From Gammaproteobacteria bacterium (GTDB lineage Bacteria > Pseudomonadota > Gammaproteobacteria > Chromatiales > Chromatiaceae): a stretch of DNA of 8,133 nucleotides. The notes under the pieces were generated by a model. The model was not told the DNA's origin and searched no databases. It was given only the letters and a program-made list of their open reading frames with translations. Location: assembly GCA_030594925.1 (NCBI GenBank), contig JAUVEG010000047.1, positions 1 through 8,133 of the forward strand, read 5' to 3'. Shown in pieces: positions 1-6,019 of the stretch (positions are counted from its first letter, which is position 1; each line of letters opens with the position of its first letter). The position numbers and the translations under genes are program-made.

Positions 1-20
1 CTTTGCGTCTTTGCGAGAGA
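1..20. repeat. Partial palindromic intergenic repeat, copy 1 (right arm only)
   Basis: The first 20 bases match the right arm of the palindrome found complete at 2443-2507, 4698-4758 and 7548-7609. The left arm lies outside the window. It is followed by an AT-rich flank (21-60) whose last part, around 39-50, resembles the right flank of copy 2. It sits immediately upstream of cmoB. Confidence 0.8.
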
Positions 21-70
21 CTAAGAATATTTTCATTCTACAGCACATCCTATAACAATTTTAATTCTCT

Positions 71-83
71 CAAGTGTCACTTG
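71..83. promoter_or_regulatory. Perfect 6+1+6 inverted repeat upstream of cmoB
   Basis: CAAGTG-T-CACTTG is a perfect inverted repeat 25 bases before the cmoB start codon. An AT-rich TATAAC at 51-56 could be a -10 box, but no convincing -35 box accompanies it. The palindrome would then lie just downstream of the transcription start, where an operator could act. This is inference only; one short palindrome can arise by chance. Confidence 0.25.
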
Positions 84-108
84 CGCCGCCGTAAAAAAAG
101 GGTACCTC

Positions 109-1080
109 TTGTTTGATCCGAAGTTGCTTGCCGCACTCCGCCAGGCTGGCATGAGCGCATGGGCAGAACAACTGCCGCAACAGCTCGAGCGCATACACTC
201 CACCACAAATCATGGTGACAGCCACCGCTGGCAGCAGGCGCTGGAGCAGCTGCCGCAACTGCAGGCAACGGCAGTCGATTTCGGTGCAGATGCCGTCACC
301 GTCAGCGGCGAGACTCTGTCACAACAGCAGCAGAACTCTCTCACTGAATTACTCAAAGAGTTTCATCCGTGGCGCAAGGGTCCATTTCTACTGCATGGCG
401 TCTCTATTGATGCAGAGTGGCGCTCTGATCTCAAGTGGCAGCGTATTACCGGGGCTATCACCTCTGTGGAGGATCGTACGGTGCTGGATGTCGGCTGCGG
501 CAACGGTTACTATGGCTGGCGCATGCTGGGTGAGGGCGCCAAACTGGTTGTCGGCGTCGATCCGACACAGCTTTTTTTGATGCAGTTTCAGGCGATAGAG
601 CACTTCGTTGGCAACGAGTGGCCGCACTTCATGCTGCCGATGGGGGTCGAGGATCTGCCGGCAACTCTTCTGTCATTCGATACGGTTTTCTCCATGGGGG
701 TCTTCTACCATCGCCGTTCTCCCATCGATCACCTGCTGGAACTGAAAAATACGCTTCGACCGGGCGGAGAGCTGGTGCTGGAGACCCTGGTCATTAAAGG
801 GAACAAGGGAGAGGTACTGTTGCCACCGGGACGCTATGCAAAAATGCGCAATGTCTGGTTCATCCCCTCCCCGGACACCCTGGCAGTGTGGCTGCGGCGT
901 GCAGGATTTGAGAATGTCAGAGTTGCCGATATTTCTGCAACGACTGTGCAGGAGCAGCGCTCCACGGATTGGATGCAGTTTGAATCACTGCGTGATTATC
1001 TCTCTCCAGACGATGCATCCATGACCATCGAAGGCCATCCAGCGCCGGTGAGGGCTGTTTTTATCGCCACGAAGAGATGA
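109..1080 (+). CDS. cmoB: tRNA U34 carboxymethyltransferase CmoB
   Basis: CmoB transfers a carboxymethyl group from carboxy-S-adenosyl-L-methionine to 5-hydroxyuridine at tRNA position 34, giving 5-carboxymethoxyuridine, which widens wobble decoding. The 323 residues equal the usual family length. Visible are the Rossmann glycine motif VLDVGCGNGYYGWRML from residue 125, the following GVDPTQLFLMQFQA segment, FSMGVFYHRRSP, ELVLETLVI and, near the end, TEWM-like TDWMQFESL. All are characteristic of CmoB rather than of generic methyltransferases. The start is TTG at 109: the frame is open back to 25 but contains no ATG, and an A-rich GGG run (93-102) lies six bases before the TTG. cmoA, which makes the cofactor, is often adjacent but is not in the window. 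The protein is cytoplasmic. Function is very secure; the start is likely. Confidence 0.96.
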   Translation: MFDPKLLAALRQAGMSAWAEQLPQQLERIHSTTNHGDSHRWQQALEQLPQLQATAVDFGADAVTVSGETLSQQQQNSLTELLKEFHPWRKGPFLLHGVSIDAEWRSDLKWQRITGAITSVEDRTVLDVGCGNGYYGWRMLGEGAKLVVGVDPTQLFLMQFQAIEHFVGNEWPHFMLPMGVEDLPATLLSFDTVFSMGVFYHRRSPIDHLLELKNTLRPGGELVLETLVIKGNKGEVLLPPGRYAKMRNVWFIPSPDTLAVWLRRAGFENVRVADISATTVQEQRSTDWMQFESLRDYLSPDDASMTIEGHPAPVRAVFIATKR

Positions 1081-1165
1081 AGCCACCGCACTGCGCTCGC
1101 AATGACAAACTTCTTGACGTACTGTACTCGCTTGACGAATAAATCATTATGAACCAACTTTTGAT
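1081..1165. other. cmoB-M48 protease intergenic region with possible promoter and repeat fragment
   Basis: Bases 1082-1105 read, on the minus strand, like one end of the widespread dispersed motif GTCATTGCGAGCGCAG; it abuts the cmoB stop. TTGACG occurs twice in direct orientation (1114-1119 and 1132-1137). The first copy, followed 18 bases later by AATAAA at 1138-1143, is a possible sigma70 promoter for the protease gene. No clear terminator is seen. Confidence 0.3.
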
Positions 1166-2437
1166 ATGAATACTTTTACACTGATCTTTCTATTGGCGCT
1201 GTTTGCCGCTACTGCAACTCAACTGTGGCTCTCCATGCGCCAGGTTCGGCATGTACGTGCGCATCGTTCCACAGTCCCAGCTGCCTTTACTGACAAAGTG
1301 ACGCTCGCCGAGCATCAAAAGGCTGCCGATTACACAGTCGCCAAGCAGCACTTCGGCTGGATCGAAACGGCTATGGGAGTGGTTGTATTGCTGGCGTGGA
1401 CGCTGGGTGGTGGACTCAACTGGATCGATCAGCTATGGCGCAGCGCCGGTTACAGCGATCTGCTCACCGGAACCGTTGTGATCATCTCAGTGATGCTGGT
1501 CTCGTCGGCAATCGATATCCCGGCTTCGCTCTATCGCACCTTTGGGCTTGAAGCGCGTTTTGGTTTCAACCAATCCACCCCGGCCGTTTTCGTCACTGAT
1601 ATTCTCAAGGGGATGCTGTTGGCGTTGCTCATCGGTGTGCCGCTGGTGATGTTGATACAGTGGCTGATGGAGTCCGCCGGCAAGTGGTGGTGGCTCTATG
1701 CATGGCTGGCCATGACGCTGTTTACACTGCTGCTGAGCTGGGCATTCCCCAAATTCATTGCACCGCTGTTTAACAAGTTCAAGCCACTGGAGCAGGGCGA
1801 GATGCTGCAGCGTATCGAATCATTGCTGCAGCGCTGCGGCTTCAATTCGCAGGGTGTTTTCGTGATGGATGGTTCGCGCCGGTCCAGCCATGGCAATGCC
1901 TACTTCACAGGATTTGGAAAGAGCAAGCGCATCGTCTTTTTCGACACGCTGTTAAAGCAGTTGACGCCTCCACAGCTTGAAGCCGTGCTTGCCCATGAGT
2001 TGGGGCATTTCAAACACAAACACATCATCAAGGGAATGCTGCTTTCGACTCTGATGATGCTGATCGGTTTTGCTGCTTTAGCCTGGCTGATGCAGCAATC
2101 CTGGTTCTATGCAGACCTGGGGGTTGAAGCGCCATCGATCTACATGGCCTTGATGTTGTTTGTGATGGTCAGCCCGGCATTTACCTTCTTCATGACGCCG
2201 CTGATGGCGTGGGTTTCACGCCGGCATGAGTTCGAGGCGGATGCCTTCGCCGTGGAGCAGACAGGTTCCGCAGAGTTGAGCGGTGCGCTGGTAGGACTCT
2301 TCAAAGAGAATGCCGGCACTCTGACGCCCGATCCGCTGCACTCCGCTTTTCATGACTCGCATCCGCCTGCGGCGATACGCATTGCACATCTGTCGCAAGT
2401 TCACCAAAAGAAAAATCTTGAGTCGGTAAGAGTTTGA
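1166..2437 (+). CDS. M48 family (Ste24/CAAX-protease-like) membrane zinc metalloprotease
   Basis: This 423-residue integral membrane protease has the M48 zinc site. HELGH occupies residues 277-281 inside AVLAHELGHFKHKH. A downstream HEFEADAFA at 354-362 supplies the third ligand, most likely E355, by analogy with EFxAD motifs of Ste24 and HtpX. About seven hydrophobic segments are visible: residues 3-22, 64-82, 103-120, 150-172, 176-196, 293-313 and 327-345. The length and the N-terminal membrane half before the catalytic core fit Ste24-like proteins and not the shorter HtpX (about 290 residues). Bacterial members are thought to act in membrane protein quality control, but the substrate here is unknown and bacterial CAAX processing should not be assumed. 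The ATG at 1166 is the only good start; its ribosome-binding site is weak. The gene ends 5 bases before repeat copy 2 and converges on phoH. Confidence 0.93.
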   Translation: MNTFTLIFLLALFAATATQLWLSMRQVRHVRAHRSTVPAAFTDKVTLAEHQKAADYTVAKQHFGWIETAMGVVVLLAWTLGGGLNWIDQLWRSAGYSDLLTGTVVIISVMLVSSAIDIPASLYRTFGLEARFGFNQSTPAVFVTDILKGMLLALLIGVPLVMLIQWLMESAGKWWWLYAWLAMTLFTLLLSWAFPKFIAPLFNKFKPLEQGEMLQRIESLLQRCGFNSQGVFVMDGSRRSSHGNAYFTGFGKSKRIVFFDTLLKQLTPPQLEAVLAHELGHFKHKHIIKGMLLSTLMMLIGFAALAWLMQQSWFYADLGVEAPSIYMALMLFVMVSPAFTFFMTPLMAWVSRRHEFEADAFAVEQTGSAELSGALVGLFKENAGTLTPDPLHSAFHDSHPPAAIRIAHLSQVHQKKNLESVRV

Positions 2438-2442
2438 AAATG

Positions 2443-2507
2443 TCTCTCGCGAAGACGCTAAGACCGCAAAGGGTTTTTCTTGGCGAGCTTTGCGTCTTCG
2501 CGAGAGA
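2443..2507. repeat. Palindromic intergenic repeat, copy 2
   Basis: The outer arms 2443-2458 and 2492-2507 are perfect 16-bp inverted complements, starting TCTCTCGCGAAG and ending CTTCGCGAGAGA. Inside, CGCAAAG (2465-2471) and CTTGGCG (2479-2485) can form a smaller imperfect hairpin around a T-rich loop. The element lies between the convergent M48 protease and phoH genes, where such a stem could act as a bidirectional transcription barrier, although it lacks a trailing U tract. Confidence 0.85.
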
Positions 2508-2527
2508 AAATAATCTCTTTCTGAACC

Positions 2528-3934
2528 CTACAGCTCATCCGATGCAAACTTGGCAAGGCGTGAGCGCTCGCCGCTGATCAGGGTGATATGCCCAGAGTGT
2601 TCCCAGTTCTTGAACTTGTCGACCACGTAGGTGAGACCTGAGGTGGTCTCTGTCAGGTAGGGAGTGTCGATCTGGGCGATGTTGCCGAGACACACGATCT
2701 TGGTGCCGGGGCCTGCGCGCGTGACCAAGGTTTTCATCTGCTTCGCCGTCAGGTTTTGCGCTTCATCGAGGATGATGTATTTATTCAGGAAGGTGCGCCC
2801 GCGCATGAAGTTGATCGAGTGGATACGGATGCGTGACTGCAGCAGGTCGTCTGTCGCAGCGCGTCCCCACTCTCCGCCGCCTTCGGTCTTGGTAAGCACT
2901 TCGAGGTTGTCCATCAATGCGCCCATCCAGGGAGTCATCTTCTCCTCCTCGGTGCCGGGGAGGAAGCCGATGTCATCGCCCACCGGAACGGTGACGCGGG
3001 TCATGATGATCTCGCTGTAGAGGCCGTTGTCGAGCACCTGGGTCAATCCTGCAGCCAGCGCCAGCAGGGTCTTGCCGGTTCCGGCGACGCCCAGCAGCGA
3101 GACGAAGTCGAGGTCAGGATCCATGAGCATGTTCAGCGCAAAATTCTGTTCACGGTTTCTTGCCATGATGCCCCACACCGAGTGGCTGGCATTGCGATGG
3201 TCGGTTGCCAGCTCGATGATGGCATGGTCATCATTGACGTTCCGGACTATGGCCTCAAAGCCCGAATATTCATCATCAAAATAGAGCGACTGCCCATGAT
3301 GCCAGTTTTTGGTTTCAGGGCCCGAGATACGGTAGAAGGTGTGCTCGTCCTGCTGCCATGAATCGACATCCTTGCTGTGAGTCTCCCAGAAATCTGCCGG
3401 CAGGGCGGTAAACCCCTTGTAGAGCAGATCGACGTCATCCAGCACCCGGTCGTTGCTGTAGTCCTCGGCATTGAGGCCGACGATAGCAGCCTTGATGCGC
3501 AGGTTGATATCTTTTGAAACCAGGGTGACCGGTTCCTGATGCTGTTTCTGCAGGGCGAGGGCTGTGCCCAGAATATTGTTGTCCGCGATATTTCCGGGCA
3601 GGGAGGAGGGCAGCGAAGGAGGGAGTTCGCTGGTCTGGAAATAGAGACGTCCTGAGATGCGTTCTTCCTCCCCCTTGTCATTGTCGCCCCATCCGGGCAG
3701 TTCCAGTCCCTGCTCGATTTCATCCCTGCTGGCATTGATAATCAGGTCATCGAGGAATCGACTCGCCTGGCGTACATTGCGCGCAACTTCAGAGGTTCCC
3801 TTTTTTGCACGATCAAGCTCTTCGAGCACCATCATCGGGATGAAGATATTATGTTCCTGGAAACGGAATATCGAGCTGGGATCATGCATCAGCACATTGG
3901 TATCCAGCACGAAGAGGCGTTTTGGGTCATCCAT
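2528..3934 (-). CDS. PIN-PhoH family RNA-processing ATPase (PhoH2-like)
   Basis: The N-terminal PIN nuclease domain starts at FVLDTNVLMHDP with acidic D11; VLEELDR, DNNILGTAL and LVSKDINLR carry further likely metal-binding acids. The C-terminal PhoH ATPase domain has Walker A GVAGTGKT at about 282-289, Walker B YIILDEAQN with D390, and GNIAQIDTPYL. This PIN-PhoH fusion is the PhoH2/YlaK architecture; studied members couple helicase-like ATPase activity to RNA cleavage. It is probably cytoplasmic. The ATG at 3934 gives 468 residues and is preferred because MDDPKRLFVLDTN resembles the usual N-terminus and an AGG lies 9 bases upstream. An in-frame ATG at 3982 would add 16 residues, abutting the dispersed-repeat flank, and lacks a good ribosome-binding site. 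The gene is last in the gcvR-bcp-phoH series, separated from bcp by 241 bases containing repeat copy 3. No antitoxin-like ORF precedes it. Confidence 0.92.
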   Translation of the reverse strand: MDDPKRLFVLDTNVLMHDPSSIFRFQEHNIFIPMMVLEELDRAKKGTSEVARNVRQASRFLDDLIINASRDEIEQGLELPGWGDNDKGEEERISGRLYFQTSELPPSLPSSLPGNIADNNILGTALALQKQHQEPVTLVSKDINLRIKAAIVGLNAEDYSNDRVLDDVDLLYKGFTALPADFWETHSKDVDSWQQDEHTFYRISGPETKNWHHGQSLYFDDEYSGFEAIVRNVNDDHAIIELATDHRNASHSVWGIMARNREQNFALNMLMDPDLDFVSLLGVAGTGKTLLALAAGLTQVLDNGLYSEIIMTRVTVPVGDDIGFLPGTEEEKMTPWMGALMDNLEVLTKTEGGGEWGRAATDDLLQSRIRIHSINFMRGRTFLNKYIILDEAQNLTAKQMKTLVTRAGPGTKIVCLGNIAQIDTPYLTETTSGLTYVVDKFKNWEHSGHITLISGERSRLAKFASDEL

Positions 3935-4018
3935 TGTTGTCAGCCTGTTGCTATAGTTTTTTAGAGGATCTAGTGAGGCCATATCTCAGACTGACGAGGC
4001 ATGAAAGAGATTATTTTT

Positions 4019-4127
4019 CTCTCGCCAAGACGCAAAGCTTCCGCGTCCTGCTTACGCCCCTGACCTACATCCATGTAGGCCAAGACCGCAAAGGTCTTTC
4101 TTGGCGAGCTTTGCGCCTTTGCGAGAG
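4019..4127. repeat. Palindromic intergenic repeat, copy 3 (interrupted)
   Basis: The arms 4019-4038 and 4108-4127 pair at 18 of 20 positions. The interior shared with copies 2 and 5 (AAGACCGCAAAGG...TTCTTGGCGAG) is present at 4082-4107. Between the left arm and this interior lies extra sequence absent from the other copies. It lies between bcp and phoH on their shared strand. Confidence 0.82.
4034..4079. repeat. 46-bp nested insertion with its own hairpin
   Basis: Relative to copies 2 and 5, these 46 bases interrupt copy 3. They contain a strong hairpin, CCTACA-TCCA-TGTAGG at 4064-4079, and a weaker one, GCGT...ACGC at 4042-4056. CCTACATCCATGTAGG resembles a palindrome that recurs in many gammaproteobacterial genomes (from memory, not searched). 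Removing the insert leaves a 63-bp element, the same size as its relatives. Confidence 0.6.
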
Positions 4128-4175
4128 TCATTATTGAAATTTGACCCATTTGCAAAGATGTTGGCCACTCAAGGA

Positions 4176-4664
4176 TTACTGGTTGAAAGTTTTGTTCAGT
4201 GTCTTGACGGCTTCGAGAACCTCGTCGGCATGCCCCTTGACCTTTACCTTGCGCCACTCCTGAAAGAGTCGTCCATCGCGATCGATCAAGAAGGTGCTGC
4301 GCTCGATGCCCATAACCTGTTTGCCATACATGTTTTTCATCTTGATGACATCGAAGAGATTACACAGCTCTTCATCCGTGTCAGAAATCAGCTCGAACGG
4401 GAATTCCTGTTTCGCCTTGAAGTTCTCCTGCCGCTTGAGGCTGTCTCTGGATGCGCCCAGTATGACGCAGGATTGGCGGCGAAATTTGTTGATGGCGGCG
4501 CTGAAATCTCTCCCCTCCTGGGTGCAGCCGGGGGTGCTTGCCCTGGGATAGAAATAGATAACCAGCGGTTTGCCAAGATAGTCACCGGGCCGGACTCGCC
4601 TGTCACCGGTGATGTGGAGTTCGATATCCGGAATTTTTTTACCGGCAGCAACTGTTTGTGTCAT
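4176..4664 (-). CDS. bcp: Thiol peroxidase, PrxQ/Bcp family peroxiredoxin
   Basis: This is a 162-residue cytoplasmic peroxiredoxin that reduces hydrogen peroxide and organic hydroperoxides. The active site YPRASTPGCTQEGRDF has peroxidatic C47; R122 in ERSTFLIDRDG is the conserved family arginine region. Unlike E. coli Bcp, position 52 (C47+5), where the resolving cysteine sits, is R. The alternative resolving position near 83, used by Xylella-type PrxQ, is K in NFKAKQEF. C66 and C101 remain. The enzyme may therefore be 1-Cys or use an unusual partner. Start: ATG at 4664 has a strong AAGGAG at 4669-4674. A longer frame to 4724 is only repeat-encoded sequence. It lies downstream of gcvR and upstream of phoH on the same strand, an order familiar in gammaproteobacteria, but large repeat-bearing gaps on both sides make separate transcription possible. 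Confidence 0.94.
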   Translation of the reverse strand: MTQTVAAGKKIPDIELHITGDRRVRPGDYLGKPLVIYFYPRASTPGCTQEGRDFSAAINKFRRQSCVILGASRDSLKRQENFKAKQEFPFELISDTDEELCNLFDVIKMKNMYGKQVMGIERSTFLIDRDGRLFQEWRKVKVKGHADEVLEAVKTLNKTFNQ

Positions 4665-4668
4665 GACA

Positions 4669-4674
4669 CTCCTT
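4669..4674 (-). promoter_or_regulatory. Ribosome-binding site that sets the bcp start
   Basis: On the minus strand AAGGAG precedes the ATG at 4664 by four bases. It decides against the upstream in-frame ATG at 4724, which lies inside palindrome copy 4 and would add 20 repeat-derived residues. Confidence 0.8.
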
Positions 4675-4697
4675 TTTTTACTATCTGTAATGATTGG

Positions 4698-4758
4698 CTC
4701 TCGCAAAGACGCAAAGCACGCCAAGAAAAACCTTTGCGTCTCTGCGTCTTTGCGAGGG
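4698..4758. repeat. Palindromic intergenic repeat, copy 4 (inverted orientation)
   Basis: The arms 4698-4713 and 4743-4758 pair at 15 of 16 positions. The asymmetric interior reads GCCAAGAAAAACCTTTGCG, the reverse complement of the interior of copies 2, 3 and 5, so this copy lies in the opposite orientation. It sits between gcvR and bcp, just upstream of the bcp ribosome-binding site. Confidence 0.85.
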
Positions 4759-4871
4759 ATTAAGAAGATTGTTATGCATTGTTAGTTTGAAACTTAGTCT
4801 TGCAAGTTATTCGTGGTAGTTCTTCTTGTGCCCTATTGATTGCTGCATGACGGTTGTGGTGCCATCGGGGT

Positions 4872-5405
4872 TTAAATCGGCTCCATCACTGCATCAAGAT
4901 TCAAGTTGTCACAAAAATCCATGAACTCCTCCCGCAGGGAGGAGATCTGGACTTCAGCGGGCACACCAATTTGTAAATTGACGGCAAACATTTGTGTTCC
5001 TGTATGTGGGGCGGGGTAGCTGGATGTCTGCAACTCTTCGATATTGATGTGATGTTGCGAAAAAAATCCGGCAAGATGATGAACAATTCCAGGATGATCC
5101 AGGGCAACCACCTCGACAGCATAGGGACGTATTTTTTCGTCGGTAATGCGGATGTCCGTGCGTTTTCCATGGATGGTCAAGCCGAGCCTGGACTCAAGGT
5201 CGGGTAGCATGGTCTCGAGCATTGCAATCTGGTTCCATGCGCCTTCAACCAGCATTTGAACGGCAAACTCTCCGCCCATGACCGTCATGCGGCTGTCATT
5301 GATGTTGAGCTCCAGATCATAGACCGCTCTGGTGAGGCGATCGACGATCCCCGTCTGGTCTTTACCGATGGCGGATAAAACGAGTTGACTCTGTTTTGCT
5401 GGCAC
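4872..5405 (-). CDS. gcvR: Glycine cleavage system regulator GcvR (tandem ACT domains)
   Basis: Two ACT domains make up the protein. The first begins LVLSAIGKDQTGIVDRLTRAV and runs to about residue 75; the second begins YAVEVVALDHPGIVHHLAGFF at about 95. In E. coli GcvR binds GcvA and, when glycine is low, prevents activation of the gcvTHP operon; ACT domains usually sense amino acids. No DNA-binding domain is visible, which fits action through a partner; gcvA is not in the window. I chose GTG at 5405 (177 residues) because the ACT fold starts right after it and GGGGAA lies five bases upstream (5411-5416). ATG at 5450 would add 15 residues without a good ribosome-binding site, so it is a less likely alternative. 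E. coli GcvR is about 190 residues. The gene is first of the gcvR-bcp-phoH series and divergent from the DUF4124 gene. Confidence 0.9.
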   Translation of the reverse strand: MPAKQSQLVLSAIGKDQTGIVDRLTRAVYDLELNINDSRMTVMGGEFAVQMLVEGAWNQIAMLETMLPDLESRLGLTIHGKRTDIRITDEKIRPYAVEVVALDHPGIVHHLAGFFSQHHINIEELQTSSYPAPHTGTQMFAVNLQIGVPAEVQISSLREEFMDFCDNLNLDAVMEPI

Positions 5406-5460
5406 GAAAGTTCCCCGAAATTCTGTTTTGTTGAAGTGTACACAGTTCATCGAAGGAACG

Positions 5461-5476
5461 CATCCAAATATGGATG
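5461..5476. promoter_or_regulatory. Inverted repeat in the gcvR/DUF4124 divergent region
   Basis: CATCCA-AATA-TGGATG is a perfect 6-bp inverted repeat with a 4-base spacer, 55 bases upstream of the preferred gcvR start. A GTGTACAC palindrome lies nearby at 5437-5444. Either could be an operator for the divergent pair; nothing identifies the regulator. Confidence 0.25.
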
Positions 5477-5491
5477 TGTTGATGAAATTCT

Positions 5492-5566
5492 GCAGGATCT
5501 CTCCTGCGTCGAGATGACGAGCTGTAAGCCGAAAATGAAGGATGCCGAAATGTGTTATTCTGAGCT
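5492..5566. repeat. Degenerate dispersed-repeat fragment with small hairpin
   Basis: GCAGGA-TCTC-TCCTGC at 5492-5507 is a perfect 6-bp stem. It is followed by TCGAGATGACGAGC (5509-5522) and, further on, TGTTATTCTGAGC (5553-5565). These resemble the two ends of the common bacterial dispersed motif GTCATTCTGAGC...GAGATGAC, which I recall but could not search. The region is therefore probably an old repeat remnant. Confidence 0.35.
5553..5561 (+). promoter_or_regulatory. Possible extended -10 promoter for the DUF4124 gene
   Basis: TGTTATTCT fits the extended -10 form TGnTATnnT, about 40 bases upstream of the start codon. No recognisable -35 box is present at the proper distance. It falls in the repeat-like stretch described at 5492-5566. 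Confidence 0.3.
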
Positions 5567-5599
5567 TCAGGATTGAAATTCATTGCAAAGGAGTTGCAC

Positions 5600-6016
5600 A
5601 TGTCATCCCCCACTACAGTAGTTTTTATCACTCTTGCTCTTCTCCCGTTTACTGCTTTCAAAGCAGCTTGTGCAACCGGGATATACCGCTGTGTTAGTGA
5701 CAGTGGCGCCGTCTCTTTCTCCGACAGATCCTGCCAGCAGGTTGCACAGCAGAGAATCAACGTTGAGCCAATGCCAATCGTCGGTTGGGATAAGGTCGAA
5801 CCGGTTCCGCGGAAGAAAAAATCCAGGAGGCATAATCGCACCCGTCAGACCGATGCCAACAAACTTGCGGACAACACCTCAAAGTGTCACAAGACCAGAA
5901 GCCGGATTGAAAAGATCAATAACAAGCTCCGGGCCGGTTACACACTGAAAGCAGGAGAGCGTCTCAAGGATCGCTTGCGGGAGCTGGAGCGATTCCGTTT
6001 CAGGAACTGCCGCTGA
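5600..6016 (+). CDS. Secreted DUF4124 domain-containing protein
   Basis: This 138-residue protein begins with a signal peptide (residues 1 to about 25: hydrophobic VVFITLALLPFTAF, then KAACA before TGIY). No lipobox is present because K occupies the -3 position before C24. Residues 27-53 form a DUF4124 domain, GIYRCVSDSGAVSFSDRSC, a short beta-rich module common in gammaproteobacterial periplasmic proteins of unknown function. A basic linker (RKKKSRRHNRTR, 71-82) leads to a charged helical C-terminus from C96 to C137 with the spacing IEKINNKLRAGY...RLRELERF. The mature part has four cysteines, C31, C45, C96 and C137, which could form two disulfides. ATG at 5600 is chosen because AAGGAG at 5588-5593 precedes it by six bases; an earlier TTG at 5573 overlaps this site. 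It is divergent from gcvR and convergent with cysQ. No function is known. Confidence 0.82.
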   Translation: MSSPTTVVFITLALLPFTAFKAACATGIYRCVSDSGAVSFSDRSCQQVAQQRINVEPMPIVGWDKVEPVPRKKKSRRHNRTRQTDANKLADNTSKCHKTRSRIEKINNKLRAGYTLKAGERLKDRLRELERFRFRNCR

Positions 6017-6019
6017 CAG

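Larger units (their letters stand above)
3981..4175. repeat. Long intergenic repeat unit A, containing palindrome copy 3
   Basis: This 195-base unit is colinear with 7511-7658. Bases 3984-4008 equal 7514-7538 exactly (25 bases), the palindrome follows, and 4138-4175 aligns without gaps to 7621-7658 with 30 of 38 bases identical. The length difference is explained by the insertion at 4034-4079. The right end of the unit abuts the bcp stop codon (4176-4178). The unit fills the bcp-phoH gap. Confidence 0.8.

Noticed and set aside
2443..2507. A classical rho-independent terminator
   Set aside because: The stem is strong but its loop is 33 bases long, and no U tract follows the right arm on either strand, so it is reported as a repeat with only possible termination activity.
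3247..3735. A 162-codon minus-strand frame inside phoH
   Set aside because: It overlaps phoH in another frame on the same strand, is rich in Arg, Ser and Pro as expected for a frame shadow, and has no recognisable domain.
3935..4175. A small antitoxin gene upstream of phoH
   Set aside because: The only frames here pass through the repeat unit, encode repeat-type peptides and lack a ribosome-binding site with a sensible start.
4101..4763. A 220-codon open frame on the + strand
   Set aside because: It is antisense to bcp, and both its ends are made of repeat copies 3 and 4. The opposite strand encodes a clear peroxiredoxin with a strong ribosome-binding site.
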